Positions 29,491 through 39,601 of a stretch of DNA of 64,000 bases are shown here, piece after piece. Location: positions 1 through 64,000 of the forward strand of contig JAEEZX010000018.1 of NCBI GenBank assembly GCA_016292045.1. The letters run 5' to 3'. This stretch comes from Bacteroidaceae bacterium (GTDB lineage: Bacteria; Bacteroidota; Bacteroidia; Bacteroidales; Bacteroidaceae). Position numbers and translations under genes: made by a program. Positions within the stretch are counted from its first letter, which is position 1, and the number at the start of each line of letters is the position of its first letter. The notes under the pieces are model-generated. The model had not been told where the DNA came from. It searched no databases and worked only from the letters and a program-made list of their open reading frames with translations.

Positions 29491-30882
29491 CTAATTTTTC
29501 TCAAGTTCCTCAATAAATCTGTCAAAGTCAGATAGGAATGTCTTATCTTGTAGCCTCCAGAACTTTTCGTATTCTCCCAACGCTTTGGCTTCGGCTTCCT
29601 CATGACTAATAGAACCGGCATCAGGCAGAACTTCTCGATCTGATATCTGTAAATATCGCTCCAACAGAGTTTTCCAGTCTGTCATTTTCATAATGATATG
29701 ACGTCGCGCTCTGTCCTCTGCCATATCCAGAAAGGCTGTTGTCAGCAGATTAAGGCTTTCTATTTCCTTTTCCGACAAGTAATTCTTGGCAATAGTCACA
29801 TCGCTTTTCACCACCCGTCCATCAGGGGCATTCTTCCATGTAGTAAGCCCCATGTGTGGTTTCTCGGCATTAGCACGATTGTAAACAATCTCTGCTGCCG
29901 TTTGGTGGCTTACAGCATAGTGCATCATGTTTTGCACCGTCTTGTAGAACGTTTTTGTCACCTCGCTCTTGGGGTCGTAGTCGCTGCTGCACTCGGCATA
30001 GATATCCGTTATCTTCTGATAGTAGCGACGCTCAGAGGTACGAATCTCGCGGATGCGATCCAGCAAGTCCTCAAAGTAGTCGGCACCAAACGGATTCTTT
30101 CCTTTTAACCGCTCATCGTCCAGTACGTATCCCTTTTGGATGTATTCCTTCAACACCTCGCGAGCCCAGATGCGGAACTGAGTTGCCTCATAGCTGTTTA
30201 CGCGATAACCAACAGAGATGATAGCATCCAAATTATACAGCAGAACGCCCTGTTCATCGCAATTGTCCGACGGAATTCGAATTTTTCGAATAGCTGTGGA
30301 CATTTGCAATTCTCCGCTTTCAGCTAACTGTGTCAAATGATAATTAATAGTTGAAAGAGCAACATTAAACAACTCTGACATTCGTTTCTGCGAAAGCCAG
30401 AACGTTTCATTGCTATAGAGAACGCTCACGTTCACCTTACCAGTACTTGAGCGGTAAATAAGCACATTTCCTTCAACGCTTGTCGCCAACTCCGAAGAAC
30501 CTATCTTACTCATGAAATAGTCCTTGGCAACATTAGCAATAGGTTTCTTTGGGTCTGCGTTCAAGGAAACTGCAATACAAGCTGTACGAGACAATAAGAC
30601 GGACTTCACCTCGCGGTAGCCTCCATTGTTCAACTGAGCCATTTCCTCAACCTCAACCATATGTTCCTTCAGGTCAAGGCCCTTCTCCTGTTGCAGGAAC
30701 GTAGCAACCTTATCCATAAGTCGCTCGAAGTTCCAGTATTTCATATAGCCCATCAGTCGCGCCAGTTTACGCGAGTTCCACCACTCATGACCTTCAGCAT
30801 CCACCTCCTTGATAACATCAAAGGGCGACAGCATTTCTTCAGGATTAAACAATTCGTTTTTTATATTCTTGTCTTCTGACAT
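29491..30882 (-). CDS. DinD/BRO-like N-terminal domain fused to RhuM
   Basis: A 463-residue two-part protein. Residues about 15-140 resemble the N-terminal region of DNA-damage-inducible DinD and phage BRO/antirepressor proteins (EWWNSRKLARLMGYMKYWNF, then SRTACIAVSLNADPKKPIAN). From about residue 145 it is a RhuM protein paralogous to the one in the hsd operon, keeping LLYNLDAIISVGYRVNSYEA, YIQKGYVLDDERLKG and the final SHEEAEAKALGEYEKFW. It has its own promoter (30946-30953) and the WYL gene begins about 70 bases after its stop, so it is probably the first gene of the WYL transcript. The function is unknown. Confidence 0.83.
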   Translation of the reverse strand: MSEDKNIKNELFNPEEMLSPFDVIKEVDAEGHEWWNSRKLARLMGYMKYWNFERLMDKVATFLQQEKGLDLKEHMVEVEEMAQLNNGGYREVKSVLLSRTACIAVSLNADPKKPIANVAKDYFMSKIGSSELATSVEGNVLIYRSSTGKVNVSVLYSNETFWLSQKRMSELFNVALSTINYHLTQLAESGELQMSTAIRKIRIPSDNCDEQGVLLYNLDAIISVGYRVNSYEATQFRIWAREVLKEYIQKGYVLDDERLKGKNPFGADYFEDLLDRIREIRTSERRYYQKITDIYAECSSDYDPKSEVTKTFYKTVQNMMHYAVSHQTAAEIVYNRANAEKPHMGLTTWKNAPDGRVVKSDVTIAKNYLSEKEIESLNLLTTAFLDMAEDRARRHIIMKMTDWKTLLERYLQISDREVLPDAGSISHEEAEAKALGEYEKFWRLQDKTFLSDFDRFIEELEKN

Positions 30883-31234
30883 CTTTGGTTCTAATATATG
30901 CTGTTTTGAGTGTTCTTATGGTACTAATATTACACTATTTCAAGCCAAATTTACGAATTTATTTTGAAAATATAGGATATTCGTCTAAAGTCTAAGGTCT
31001 AAAGACTAAAGTTTTTTCGACTTGTCTGTTGTAATGGCACACGGAAAGTACTGAAAGCAGCAGAAAAGTTGTGTTCAACGGTCCTTTGCTTGTCCCTTGC
31101 TTGCACCTACGAACGACGGCGGAACGACCTTCCTACAGATGGCTGAAGGAGCGGGCGAGTGAGAAATGGCGCCCAAAAAATATTCAGAATAATCGGAGTA
31201 ATCTGAATAATCGGAGTATTCGGAGGGCGCCTCT
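30883..31234. other. Gene-free right edge of the defence island
   Basis: No gene is visible. It holds the -7 element of the DinD-RhuM gene (TAAATTTG, 30946-30953, minus strand), a 7-bp tandem array on GTCTAAA (30984-31012), and a stem at 31168-31231 whose arms GGCGCCC and GGGCGCC enclose copies of TAATCGGAGTA. The stem may end the esterase transcript arriving from the right. Base composition changes here from A+T-rich to the higher-GC flank. Confidence 0.65.
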
Positions 31235-32833
31235 TTAAGGTTTAGAAGTAAGATGAACCCTCCTGCCCCTGTGGATGTAGATGCCCTTCCTGGTGGGTTT
31301 GCCGGTGAGACGGCGACCGTTGAGGTCGTACCATTCTCCATTGAGAATTGATAATTGATAATTGAGAATTGAGAATTCACCTTGAACCGTCCTTACGTCT
31401 GTGGGGGCGCCGCAAATCCAGTTGAACACATCGCCATAGAGCTTGGCCGCAAGAAGATCCACCAGAAATACTGTGCCGGCATCGAAGTGGTCGCCTTCGC
31501 TGAAGGTGTCATCCAGACTGTACATGTCACGGCAGAGAGGATGGGCGCCCTGGAAGACAAGATAGTTGCCGTAGGGCACTATGATGTCGCACTTGGAGTG
31601 GAAAAACTGTATGCGGTGGTGCGGCTCCCAACCCGTGCTGACAGCATTGTCGGCCAAAGCCACGTGCAACGCCTGGGCAGCGTTGGCAGGATGCTCGGGC
31701 ACATGGTGGAAATTGGAGGGGTCGGAAAAGTAGTCGTAAACATCCTTGGTGAACATCTTCTCCAACTTGCCCCACACCTTGCCCGACGAGGGGCTCTCAA
31801 AGAGTTCGGCCATCTGCTCGGGCGTGTAGTGGCGGCCGAGAGTGTCGAGGCCCTCCTGCAGCTGATTGTACCATTTCTTAGATATATCGTCCGCAGAATA
31901 GGCCTTGCTGTCTATCCAGCCGAGCACGCCCGTGTCGAGTATCTGCCGGGAGAGGAAATCCTCGTAATTGTAAGGCGCCATGGCGGGATGAGAGTCGTAC
32001 ATGCCCTTAATGATGAGAGGCATCACCACCGGATATGTGACCACACCCTTGCGATGGGGCGTCTGCACGCCGTAGCTCGTGCCGTCGTCCTCGAGATAGA
32101 AGATAACGGTGTTGACAAGGTCGTAGGGACCGTCGCCGCAAATGGAGCCCTGAAAACGCAGTTCGTCGGCATAGCCTCCCTCCTCTATCAGGCGCTGTGT
32201 GGCCAGACTGACGGCACCTCCCTGCGAATATCCCATGCAGAAGGAGCGCCAGTCGCTCTTCATAGGCAGAAGTGCAGGGACGGTGCCCTCGGAGACGGTC
32301 TTCTCGTAGAGCTTCAGTCCGTAGCGGACAGCGTCCAGCACCTGCTGCGCCGTGGTGCGCTGCGAGAGATAGGGATGCGGAAGGTCGCGGGTGACGCCGT
32401 AGCCCTCGTAGTCGGGGGCAATGATGATGCAGCGGCCCGCATAGTCGGCAGAACCGCCCGACGAGGCGCTTCCGTAAGTACGGCCCGGCATCGCCTCCAG
32501 CAGGCCCTGTTCCTGGGAAAAACGTTCCGTGGTGCTTGGCCGTGCGTAGTTGGCGGTGATGGTGATGTGGCAGTAGATATGGAGGCTCTCGATGCTGTCG
32601 GTATCCTGCCTGTCGGAGGGCGTCCATGCAAAGAGTGCCGAGGAGAGCACTATCGGTTCACCCTGGACGTTTACCGAAGGATAGTTGAAAGAATATACAG
32701 TGCAATTGTCTGCACTCGCTATCTGCGTCAGCGTCTCGGAGGGCAACGCTCCCCCGCCCTGCTGCGCACGAATCCCCTGCTGCATCACCAGCAGAAAAAG
32801 GAGTAGTCCTAACCTAATAATAGATTCTCTCAT
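31235..32833 (-). CDS. Secreted alpha/beta-hydrolase (esterase/lipase-like)
   Basis: A 532-residue exported hydrolase. Residues 1-23 are a signal peptide ([20 protein letters not shown]). The nucleophile elbow is GYSQG (Ser near residue 202) in FCMGYSQGGAVSLATQ; a late DHFDAG gives a likely His. It resembles secretory lipases and peptidase-like S9/S15 relatives, and the substrate is unknown. Near the end the protein reads FSILNYQLSIL, encoded by a run of 7-bp repeats that looks like intergenic DNA, and then the tail WYDLNGRRLTGKPTRKGIYI shared with the C10 protease. The ATG at 32833 lies inside the 3' end of thiD (20-base overlap), so it is the third gene of purT-thiD-esterase. Confidence 0.85.
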   Translation of the reverse strand: MRESIIRLGLLLFLLVMQQGIRAQQGGGALPSETLTQIASADNCTVYSFNYPSVNVQGEPIVLSSALFAWTPSDRQDTDSIESLHIYCHITITANYARPSTTERFSQEQGLLEAMPGRTYGSASSGGSADYAGRCIIIAPDYEGYGVTRDLPHPYLSQRTTAQQVLDAVRYGLKLYEKTVSEGTVPALLPMKSDWRSFCMGYSQGGAVSLATQRLIEEGGYADELRFQGSICGDGPYDLVNTVIFYLEDDGTSYGVQTPHRKGVVTYPVVMPLIIKGMYDSHPAMAPYNYEDFLSRQILDTGVLGWIDSKAYSADDISKKWYNQLQEGLDTLGRHYTPEQMAELFESPSSGKVWGKLEKMFTKDVYDYFSDPSNFHHVPEHPANAAQALHVALADNAVSTGWEPHHRIQFFHSKCDIIVPYGNYLVFQGAHPLCRDMYSLDDTFSEGDHFDAGTVFLVDLLAAKLYGDVFNWICGAPTDVRTVQGEFSILNYQLSILNGEWYDLNGRRLTGKPTRKGIYIHRGRRVHLTSKP

Positions 32834-33632
32834 GCACATCGTGGTCGTCCATATAGCAGGGATGCACGGGACCGTAGCCGTGACCGAACTCATACTCCGC
32901 ACCGAGGCGGATGGCACGGTCGATAAACTCCTCACCCTTGTCCACAGCATCCTTCAGAGCCAGGCCCTTGGAGATATACGTGGCAATGGCAGAGGAAAAA
33001 CTGTCACCTGTGCCGTTGACATTGTGCGTATCGATGCGCTCCTTGCGATAGCAGGTCACGAGGTCCGTCTCGCGGTCGTAGAGCACATCCATGAGTCCGT
33101 CGCCGTCAGCAAGGCTCTTGACGATGACAGAACAGCCGTATTCGCCCAAAGCCCTCACCTCGCGCTCCCCTATACGGGAGACACCGAGCAGGACCTGAGC
33201 CTCGTAGCGGTTGGGCGTGATGAGAGCGGCCTGCGGAAAGAGCAGCTCCTTGTAGGCCTCGATATTCTCATCAGGGCAGAGCTGCACACCGTTGGAGTCG
33301 ACCAGAACGGGGTCGATGACCTTGGGAATATCAGGATAGTCGCGCAGCTTGGCAGCCACTCCGCGAATAATGTCGATGGAGGGGAGCACACCCGTCTTGA
33401 TGCACTCCGCCCCTATGTCCGAGAGAAACGATTCCGTCTGGCTCACCACAAGGTCGGCAGGCAAGGGAGTGATGCTCTTCACTCGCGTGGTGTCCTCGTC
33501 GACAATACCCGTGAGAGCACATGCAGCATAGCCTCCGCACGCAGTAATAGCCTTAATATCAGCCTGCATGCCGGCACTGCCTAAAGGTTCACTTCCGGCA
33601 ATGAGAAAGACCTTGTGGAGCCTCTTTTTCAT
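32814..33632 (-). CDS. thiD: Hydroxymethylpyrimidine/phosphomethylpyrimidine kinase family (ThiD)
   Basis: A ribokinase-fold kinase of 272 residues that phosphorylates HMP and HMP-phosphate in thiamine synthesis, or possibly pyridoxine-type substrates, as some ThiD-like enzymes do. Visible are the N-terminal [18 protein letters not shown] and the anion-hole/catalytic motif [14 protein letters not shown] with Asp in GTGDSF. The start at 33632 forms an ATGA overlap with the purT stop. The absence of other thi genes nearby leaves open a salvage role. Its pairing with purT is consistent with shared purine/HMP metabolism, but that is inference. Confidence 0.85.
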   Translation of the reverse strand: MKKRLHKVFLIAGSEPLGSAGMQADIKAITACGGYAACALTGIVDEDTTRVKSITPLPADLVVSQTESFLSDIGAECIKTGVLPSIDIIRGVAAKLRDYPDIPKVIDPVLVDSNGVQLCPDENIEAYKELLFPQAALITPNRYEAQVLLGVSRIGEREVRALGEYGCSVIVKSLADGDGLMDVLYDRETDLVTCYRKERIDTHNVNGTGDSFSSAIATYISKGLALKDAVDKGEEFIDRAIRLGAEYEFGHGYGPVHPCYMDDHDVHERIYY

Positions 33633-34792
33633 TTCACAGTGACTTTTGCTGCGAGGGATTTGCACTTGTCGCGCAGAGCGTCCTGAGAGGCATCGAGAGT
33701 GTCCCAGCAGACAACCACACCCATGCGTCGACCCACGTGGGCCTCGGGTTTGCCGAAGATGCGCAGATAGGTGTTGGAAGCGGCGCAGACATCCTCCATA
33801 CCCGTGTAGTCGGGACACTTGCTCTCCACACCCGAGAGGATGACGGCGGAGGCTCCCTGACGCTCCTGAGTGATTTCAGGAATGGGCAGACCGAGCACGG
33901 CACGGCAATGGAGCTCGAACTCGGAGAGATTCTGCGTGCCGGCCAGCGTCACCATACCTGTGTCGTGGGGACGGGGGCTCAGTTCGCTGAAGAGCACACC
34001 CAGCTTCTCGCTGATGAAGAACTCGACGCCCCAGATGCCGGCACCAGTGAGGGCGCGCGTCACCTTGTCGGCCATCTCCTGTGCAGCCTTCAGATGCTCT
34101 GGTTTCATGGCGCGGGGCTGGAAGCTCTCGCGATAGTCGCCGCCCTTCTGCACATGGCCTACGGGAGCACAGAAGAGGGTCTTGCCGCTCTTCTGCGTCA
34201 CGGTGAGCAGCGTTATCTCGTAGTCGAATGGAATGAATTCCTCCACGATGACCTCCATGATGTCGCCGCGCGCACCGGCACAGGCAGCATCCCAGGCAGT
34301 CTGCAGTTCGTCGGGACTGTCCACCTTGCTCTGGCCGTGACCGGAGGAAGACATCAGGGGCTTGATGATACAGGGGAAGCCGATTTCGCGGGTGGCAGCC
34401 TGCAGCTCCTCGAAACTGGTGGCATAGCGGTAGCCTGCGGTCTTCAGGCCGAGCTCCCTGGCTGCCAGTTCGCGGATGGACTTGCGGTTCATCGTGTAGT
34501 TGACGGCACGTGCGGAGGGCACCACCTGTATGCCCTGCTTCTCGCAGTCGTAGAGACGCTCCGTGCGGATGGCCTCCACCTCGGGCACGATGATGTCGGG
34601 CTTCACTTCGTTTACCACCTTCATCAGGGCATCGCCGTCGAGCATGCTGAACACGCGGCACTCGTCGGCCACCTGCATCGCAGGAGCGCCGGCATAGCGG
34701 TCGCAGGCCACAACGTACTGACCCTTGCGCTTGCAAGCGATGGTGAATTCCTTACCCAGTTCGCCGGAACCTAAAAGCAAAATCTTTTTCAT
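33629..34792 (-). CDS. purT: Formate-dependent phosphoribosylglycinamide formyltransferase (PurT)
   Basis: ATP-grasp enzyme of 387 residues that formylates GAR with formate and ATP in purine synthesis. It starts with the nucleotide-binding strand [15 protein letters not shown], has [15 protein letters not shown] in the ATP-grasp centre and [25 protein letters not shown] near residue 280, all typical of PurT. It begins 10 bases after the rarA stop codon and overlaps thiD by four bases, so rarA-purT-thiD-esterase may be a single transcript from the promoter at 36032. Confidence 0.96.
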   Translation of the reverse strand: MKKILLLGSGELGKEFTIACKRKGQYVVACDRYAGAPAMQVADECRVFSMLDGDALMKVVNEVKPDIIVPEVEAIRTERLYDCEKQGIQVVPSARAVNYTMNRKSIRELAARELGLKTAGYRYATSFEELQAATREIGFPCIIKPLMSSSGHGQSKVDSPDELQTAWDAACAGARGDIMEVIVEEFIPFDYEITLLTVTQKSGKTLFCAPVGHVQKGGDYRESFQPRAMKPEHLKAAQEMADKVTRALTGAGIWGVEFFISEKLGVLFSELSPRPHDTGMVTLAGTQNLSEFELHCRAVLGLPIPEITQERQGASAVILSGVESKCPDYTGMEDVCAASNTYLRIFGKPEAHVGRRMGVVVCWDTLDASQDALRDKCKSLAAKVTVK

Positions 34793-34802
34793 AGTACTGT
34801 AT

Positions 34803-36023
34803 TTATTTCTTCTTGATAATGTCGTTCTCCTGAGCCTCGAAGAAATGCGTCCCCTGCAGGGCGTCGGGCATATACTGCTGCTGCACCCAATGGCCGGGGA
34901 AGTCGTGAGGATATTTGTAGCCGTCGCTGTAGCCGAGGTCCTTCATCATGGATGTGGGAGCGTTGCGCAGATGCAGCGGCACAGGAAGATTGCCCGTCTC
35001 CTTCACACGCTCTATCGCCGTGTTGACAGCCATATAGGCGGAATTGGACTTGGGCGACGTGGCAAGATACACGGTAGCCTCCGCAAGGGGTATGCGGCCT
35101 TCCGGCCAACCTATCTTCTGGCAGGCGTCGAAGGCGGCATTTGCCAGCAACAGCGCGTTGGGATTGGCAAGACCTATGTCCTCGGAAGCAGATATCACAA
35201 GGCGTCGCGCAATGAAGCTGGGGTCTTCCCCGCCCTCTATCATGCGTGCCAGCCAATAGAGCGCAGCATCGGGATCGCTGCCGCGTATGCTCTTGATGAA
35301 GGCCGAGATGATGTCGTAGTGCATCTCGCCGTCCTTGTCGAAAGCCAGGGGATTCTGCTGCAGCAGCCGGGAAACGACGGCATCCGTCACCTCCGTGCTG
35401 CCGCTGTTGTAGACGAGGTCCAGGATGTTGAGCAGCTTGCGGGCATCGCCGCCGCTGTAGCGCAGCAGAGCAGCCGTCTCCTTTATCTCTATGTTCTTCT
35501 CGCGCAGATAGATGTCCTCCCTGATGACACGACGGGCAAGAGAGAGCAGGTCGTCGTCGGAAAGAGGCTTCAGCACGTAGAGCTGGCAGCGCGAGAGAAG
35601 AGGACGTATCACCTCGAAGGAGGGATTCTCCGTGGTGGCTCCTATCAGAGTGACGACACCCTGCTCCACAGCGCCCAGAAGGGAATCCTGCTGCGACTTG
35701 GAGAAACGGTGTATCTCGTCGATGAAGAGTATGGGAGTGTGGGTGTCGAAGAACGTGCTGCTGCGGGCCTTCTCTATCACGTCGCGCACGTCCTTCACTC
35801 CGGAGGTGACGGCGGACAGCGTATAGAAGGGCACATTGAGCTGGGAGGCGATGATGGTGGCGAGCGTCGTCTTGCCCACTCCGGGAGGCCCCCAGAGGAT
35901 GAAAGACGAGATGCGGCCGCTCTCAATCATGGTGCGCAACACAGCCCCCGGACCGACCAAATGGCTCTGTCCGATATACGCATCCAGTGTGCGTGGGCGC
36001 ATTCTTTCTGCAAGCGGTTGCAT
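34803..36023 (-). CDS. rarA: Replication-associated recombination ATPase RarA (MgsA)
   Basis: AAA+ clamp-loader-like ATPase, 406 residues, acting at stalled replication forks. Walker A is GPPGVGKTT, Walker [10 protein letters not shown], with sensor 1 [13 protein letters not shown], and the C-terminal tetramerisation region is present. The start [19 protein letters not shown] aligns with the usual beginning of the family. The -7 element (36032-36039) ends only eight bases before this ATG, so the mRNA would be nearly leaderless; a downstream ATG at 36002 is the alternative. Divergent from glnS. Confidence 0.95.
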   Translation of the reverse strand: MQPLAERMRPRTLDAYIGQSHLVGPGAVLRTMIESGRISSFILWGPPGVGKTTLATIIASQLNVPFYTLSAVTSGVKDVRDVIEKARSSTFFDTHTPILFIDEIHRFSKSQQDSLLGAVEQGVVTLIGATTENPSFEVIRPLLSRCQLYVLKPLSDDDLLSLARRVIREDIYLREKNIEIKETAALLRYSGGDARKLLNILDLVYNSGSTEVTDAVVSRLLQQNPLAFDKDGEMHYDIISAFIKSIRGSDPDAALYWLARMIEGGEDPSFIARRLVISASEDIGLANPNALLLANAAFDACQKIGWPEGRIPLAEATVYLATSPKSNSAYMAVNTAIERVKETGNLPVPLHLRNAPTSMMKDLGYSDGYKYPHDFPGHWVQQQYMPDALQGTHFFEAQENDIIKKK

Positions 36024-36031
36024 TCTGCGGA

Positions 36032-36039
36032 CAAAAGTA
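36032..36039 (-). promoter_or_regulatory. -7 promoter element of rarA
   Basis: TACTTTTG on the minus strand, eight bases from the rarA ATG. It faces away from the glnS element at 36084-36091. Confidence 0.65.
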
Positions 36040-36083
36040 CAAAAAAAATATGAAATGAGAGAATTGCATTCAGTTTTTTTTCG

Positions 36084-36091
36084 TAATTTTG
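36084..36091 (+). promoter_or_regulatory. -7 promoter element of glnS
   Basis: TAATTTTG on the plus strand, 32 bases before the glnS ATG at 36124. Confidence 0.7.
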
Positions 36092-36123
36092 CAGCCGAAA
36101 TACAAGACAACAAAACAACAGAT

Positions 36124-37881
36124 ATGGAGGACGTCAAAGAAAGTCTCAATTTTATAGAAAAAAGAATCAAGGAAGATCTGGCCAACGGCCGCAACGGAGG
36201 ACGACTGCAAACGCGCTTCCCGCCCGAGCCGAACGGATATCTGCATATAGGCCACGCAAAGGCCATCGCAATGGACTTCGGAGCCGCACGTAAATTCGGA
36301 GGCACGTGCTATCTGCGCATGGACGACACCAATCCCCAGAAGGAGGATATGGAATACGTGAGAGCCATCGAGAAGGATATCAAGTGGCTGGGCTTCGAAT
36401 GGGGCAAGGAGGTGTACGCCTCCGACTACTTCCAGGACTTGTGGGACTTCGCCGAATGGTGCATCCTCAACGACAGGGCATACGTGGACGAGCAGACCTC
36501 GGAGGAGATAGCCGCACAGAAAGGCACACCGACGGAACCCGGACAGAACTCACCCTATCGCAACAGACCTGCGGAGGAGAGTCTGCGCCTGTTCAGGGAA
36601 ATGAATTCCGGCAACGTGGAGCCGGGCAAGATGATACTGCGCGCAAAGATCGATATGGCATCGCCCAATATGCATTTCCGCGACCCCATCATGTATCGCG
36701 TGCTGAATATGCCGCACTGGCGCACAGGAAACAAATGGAACGCCTACCCCATGTATGACTTCACACACGGGCAGAGCGACTATCTGGAGGGGGTCACCCA
36801 CTCCATCTGCACACTGGAATTCGTGCCTCACCACGAGCTCTACGACCTCTTCGTCACATGGATAAAGGAATGGAGAGGCGACGAGGGAGACATCGAGGAC
36901 AACAGGCCCCGCCAGTTTGAGTTCAACAAGCTGAACCTCAACTACACCCTGATGTCGAAGCGCAATCTGCTGATACTCACCAACGAGGGCGTGGTGAGCG
37001 GATGGGACGACCCCCGCATGCCGACCATCTGCGGAATACGTCGCAGAGGATATTCTCCGGAGGGCATTCTCAACTTCATCGACAAGATAGGCTACACCAC
37101 ATACGATGCCCTGAACGACATCAAACTGCTGGAGGCTGCCGTGCGCGAAGACCTCAATACGAGAGCAACGCGCGTGAGTGCCGTAGTAGACCCCGTGCGT
37201 CTTGTCATCACCAACTATCCGGAAGGCAAGGTGGAGGAGCTCACCGCTGTGAACAATCCGGAACTGCGCGACGCAGAAGGAAATACTGTGACGGAGGGCA
37301 ACACCCACACGATACATTTCTCACGCGAACTCTACATCGAGCGCGAAGACTTCATGGAGGACGGCGGCAAGAAATTCATGCGACTGGGTCCCGGCAAGGA
37401 GGTCCGGCTGAAGAACGCCTATATCATCAAGTGCGACGAAGACCCCGGGAAGTGCATCAGGAAAGATGCCGACGGACGCATCGTGGAGATATACGCAGAA
37501 TACGACCCCGAATCGAAGAGCGGAATGCCGGGTGCCGACCGCAAGATAAAGGGCAAGACGCTGCACTGGCTCTCCGCTCCGCACGCTGTGCCCTGCGAAG
37601 TGAGGGAATACGACCAGCTGTGGACCTGCGAGAATCCGAGGGATGCTATCAAGCAGTATGAGGACGAACACGGAGTGAGAGGCATAGAAGCTATGCGCCC
37701 CTTCCTCAATCCGGACTCCCTGCGCATTAACAGGAATGCGTTCGTGGAGGAATATGCTGCGTCGCTGCCCGAACTCACATATCTGCAGTTCCAGCGCATC
37801 GGATACTACAACGTAGACCCCGACTCCACTCCGGAGCATCCCGTATTCAACAAGACCGTAGGACTGAGGGACAGCAAGTAA
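36124..37881 (+). CDS. glnS: Glutaminyl-tRNA synthetase
   Basis: Class I aminoacyl-tRNA synthetase of 585 residues that charges tRNA-Gln. HIGH motif: PNGYLHIGHAKA near residue 40. KMSKS motif: LMSKRNL. The C-terminal anticodon-binding beta-barrels are complete. The N-terminus (MEDVKESLNFIEKRI) lacks the eukaryotic-type extension. The ATG at 36124 lies behind the -7 element; an open frame reaching back to 35836 runs through the rarA promoter and is not used. A TPR gene follows 21 bases later. Confidence 0.97.
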   Translation: MEDVKESLNFIEKRIKEDLANGRNGGRLQTRFPPEPNGYLHIGHAKAIAMDFGAARKFGGTCYLRMDDTNPQKEDMEYVRAIEKDIKWLGFEWGKEVYASDYFQDLWDFAEWCILNDRAYVDEQTSEEIAAQKGTPTEPGQNSPYRNRPAEESLRLFREMNSGNVEPGKMILRAKIDMASPNMHFRDPIMYRVLNMPHWRTGNKWNAYPMYDFTHGQSDYLEGVTHSICTLEFVPHHELYDLFVTWIKEWRGDEGDIEDNRPRQFEFNKLNLNYTLMSKRNLLILTNEGVVSGWDDPRMPTICGIRRRGYSPEGILNFIDKIGYTTYDALNDIKLLEAAVREDLNTRATRVSAVVDPVRLVITNYPEGKVEELTAVNNPELRDAEGNTVTEGNTHTIHFSRELYIEREDFMEDGGKKFMRLGPGKEVRLKNAYIIKCDEDPGKCIRKDADGRIVEIYAEYDPESKSGMPGADRKIKGKTLHWLSAPHAVPCEVREYDQLWTCENPRDAIKQYEDEHGVRGIEAMRPFLNPDSLRINRNAFVEEYAASLPELTYLQFQRIGYYNVDPDSTPEHPVFNKTVGLRDSK

Positions 37882-37902
37882 ACACAGAAAGGAAAGACTG
37901 AA

Positions 37903-38811
37903 TTGAAACAGGACGAATATTTTGAAACACAGGACTTTCGTGACCTGCTGAAGCAATACGAAAGGGAACGTCAGGCTGGTCGTCGCATCTATATGGATGC
38001 CGACGATCTGGCCGACATTGCCGAATACTATATCAACAACAAACGGGAAAAGGAGGCACGCAGAGTGCTCGCAGACGCTATGCTGCTGCATCCCGGAAAT
38101 CCTGAGATAATGTTTCTCAGAGCTGAGATGATGTTCGACGGCGGCAAGGTGGAGGAAGCACTCGATGCCACTCGCCAGATATTGCTCAACCACCCCGACC
38201 ACACGACGACGAAGGAACTGTATCTGGAAATTCTCCTCGACCTGCAATACTGCAACGAGGCTGTTCATGTGGCCAACGAACTGCTCAACCGGGATGCGTA
38301 CAACGCAGAGGTGTGGCACATGCTGGCTGACGCACAGTCGGCGCTGGGGCATTTCGACGACGCACTGGAAAGCATAGAATACGGCATATCGGTGAATCCC
38401 GACGACCACGACCTGTGGCACGCAAAGGGTGTGGCGCTCATACAGCTGGAACGCTTCGAGGAAGCCAGCGTCATACTCTCGGAATATCTTGAGAAGCATC
38501 CCGACGACGACCACGCGCTGTACAACCGCGCTATCGCCCTCACATGTCTGGAGCGCTATGAGGAGGCATCCGAAATGCTCGATCTCGCCACGCTGGCATC
38601 CAAAGGACGCTCCACAGAGCAGACGCAGATATATCTTCAGCAAGCATATATCGAAGCAAAACTCGGACACAGGAACGAGGCTCTGCTGGCACTCGACCTG
38701 GCAAAGGAGGCAAAACAATTATGCCCCCCGACTGGCGGGAGGCATAACGAAGCGATGGAAGATGCCGACTACGAGAACATCAAGGCTCAAATCCTTGATC
38801 TGCTACATTAG
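37903..38811 (+). CDS. Tetratricopeptide-repeat protein, TTG start
   Basis: A 302-residue cytoplasmic protein made of TPR-like helical pairs from about residue 35 onward (repeated patterns such as NPEIMFLRAEMMFDGGKVEEA and DDHALYNRAIALTCLERYEEA), a scaffold for protein contacts. It appears to begin at TTG (37903), preceded by a purine-rich AGAAAGGAAAG at good spacing and 21 bases after glnS; the first ATG would cut off about 30 residues. No enzymatic domain is present. The last nine bases overlap the convergent thioesterase gene. Confidence 0.82.
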   Translation: MKQDEYFETQDFRDLLKQYERERQAGRRIYMDADDLADIAEYYINNKREKEARRVLADAMLLHPGNPEIMFLRAEMMFDGGKVEEALDATRQILLNHPDHTTTKELYLEILLDLQYCNEAVHVANELLNRDAYNAEVWHMLADAQSALGHFDDALESIEYGISVNPDDHDLWHAKGVALIQLERFEEASVILSEYLEKHPDDDHALYNRAIALTCLERYEEASEMLDLATLASKGRSTEQTQIYLQQAYIEAKLGHRNEALLALDLAKEAKQLCPPTGGRHNEAMEDADYENIKAQILDLLH

Positions 38812-39216
38812 GCTGTCGAATTCAAAAGGTTTGGATGTGCGATAGGCCATACCTGTCATCACAGCCAGCACTTCCCCGTTACCGTTCTTGATTTTTATCT
38901 CAACGTTGGGCAGTTTGTGATGCTCAGCCACTTCTGTGCATTCAGCCGTAACGGTCTCTCCCAGGCGGGCGCTCTTGACAAAAGAGATTCCATTGTTGAT
39001 TCCTACGGAAAGTATACCGCAGGAATTTGCAACTGCAGCAAATGCCAAATCACCAAGCGTGAACAGCACACCTCCCTGACACACACCGGCGCCGTTGAGA
39101 TGGCGCTCTTCCACCGTGAGTTCCGTGCGGGCATAACCCTTGCGTATCTCAACAATACGGCAACCTATCTCCGAAGCAAAGACATCGCCTTTTGAGAGGC
39201 GTTCAAGCAAACTCAT
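38803..39216 (-). CDS. PaaI-like hotdog thioesterase
   Basis: A 137-residue acyl-CoA thioesterase of the PaaI/hotdog type. The core reads HLNGAGVCQGGVLFTLGDLAFA with the catalytic Asp in LGDLA, followed by FVKSARLGETVTAEC. In this operon it probably hydrolyses aryl-acetyl-CoA, releasing CoA when the pathway stalls, as PaaI does in phenylacetate degradation. It is the last gene of the operon and its start overlaps the ACT gene by 14 bases. Confidence 0.9.
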   Translation of the reverse strand: MSLLERLSKGDVFASEIGCRIVEIRKGYARTELTVEERHLNGAGVCQGGVLFTLGDLAFAAVANSCGILSVGINNGISFVKSARLGETVTAECTEVAEHHKLPNVEIKIKNGNGEVLAVMTGMAYRTSKPFEFDSLM

Positions 39217-39601
39217 GCAGACCCTTTTCCTTTATTATTTTCTTTGTAAGCTCCGTATCGGAGGTGCGGAACACGAGTATGCCCTTGCCGGAAACGAGGA
39301 AGGAATAGATGTAGGAGATGCTGATACCACCCTCCGTGAGGACAGATATCACATTGGCTGCCTCACCGGGTTTGTCTTCCAGCACGATGGCAAACACCTC
39401 CGACATCGTGACAACCATACCCTCATTCTTGAGCACGGAATATGCTTTGTCCGGATTGTCGCACACAACACGATAGATACCGAAGTCCTGAGTGTCTGCT
39501 ACCATAGATGCAATGATCTGAATCTCGGCATTCTTCATGACATTCAGGATATTGAGCAGAGTACCACTCTTGTTCTCAATAAAGATAGATAACTGTTTCA
39601 T
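39203..39601 (-). CDS. ACT-domain regulatory protein
   Basis: A 132-residue protein consisting of two tandem ACT domains (KQLSIFIENKSGTLLNILNV and VFAIVLEDKPGEAANVISVL), the fold that binds amino acids to control enzymes. It begins right at the paaK stop codon and runs 14 bases into the thioesterase gene. ACT proteins of this type commonly accompany aryl-acetate CoA ligase genes, so it probably senses an aromatic amino acid for this operon; the ligand is inferred. Confidence 0.9.
   Translation of the reverse strand: MKQLSIFIENKSGTLLNILNVMKNAEIQIIASMVADTQDFGIYRVVCDNPDKAYSVLKNEGMVVTMSEVFAIVLEDKPGEAANVISVLTEGGISISYIYSFLVSGKGILVFRTSDTELTKKIIKEKGLHEFA

Noticed and set aside
31075..31380. Small open frame at the esterase 3' end
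   Set aside because: It is an out-of-frame reading of the esterase tail and of the repeats in the following interval.
31382..32806. Open frame of 474 codons opposite the esterase gene
   Set aside because: The minus strand has a signal peptide, a GYSQG nucleophile and coupling to thiD; the plus-strand reading has no recognisable feature.
37321..38718. Open frame of 465 codons opposite glnS 3' end and the TPR gene
   Set aside because: It covers two sense genes on the plus strand, and the Cys/Val/Phe-rich translation is not protein-like.
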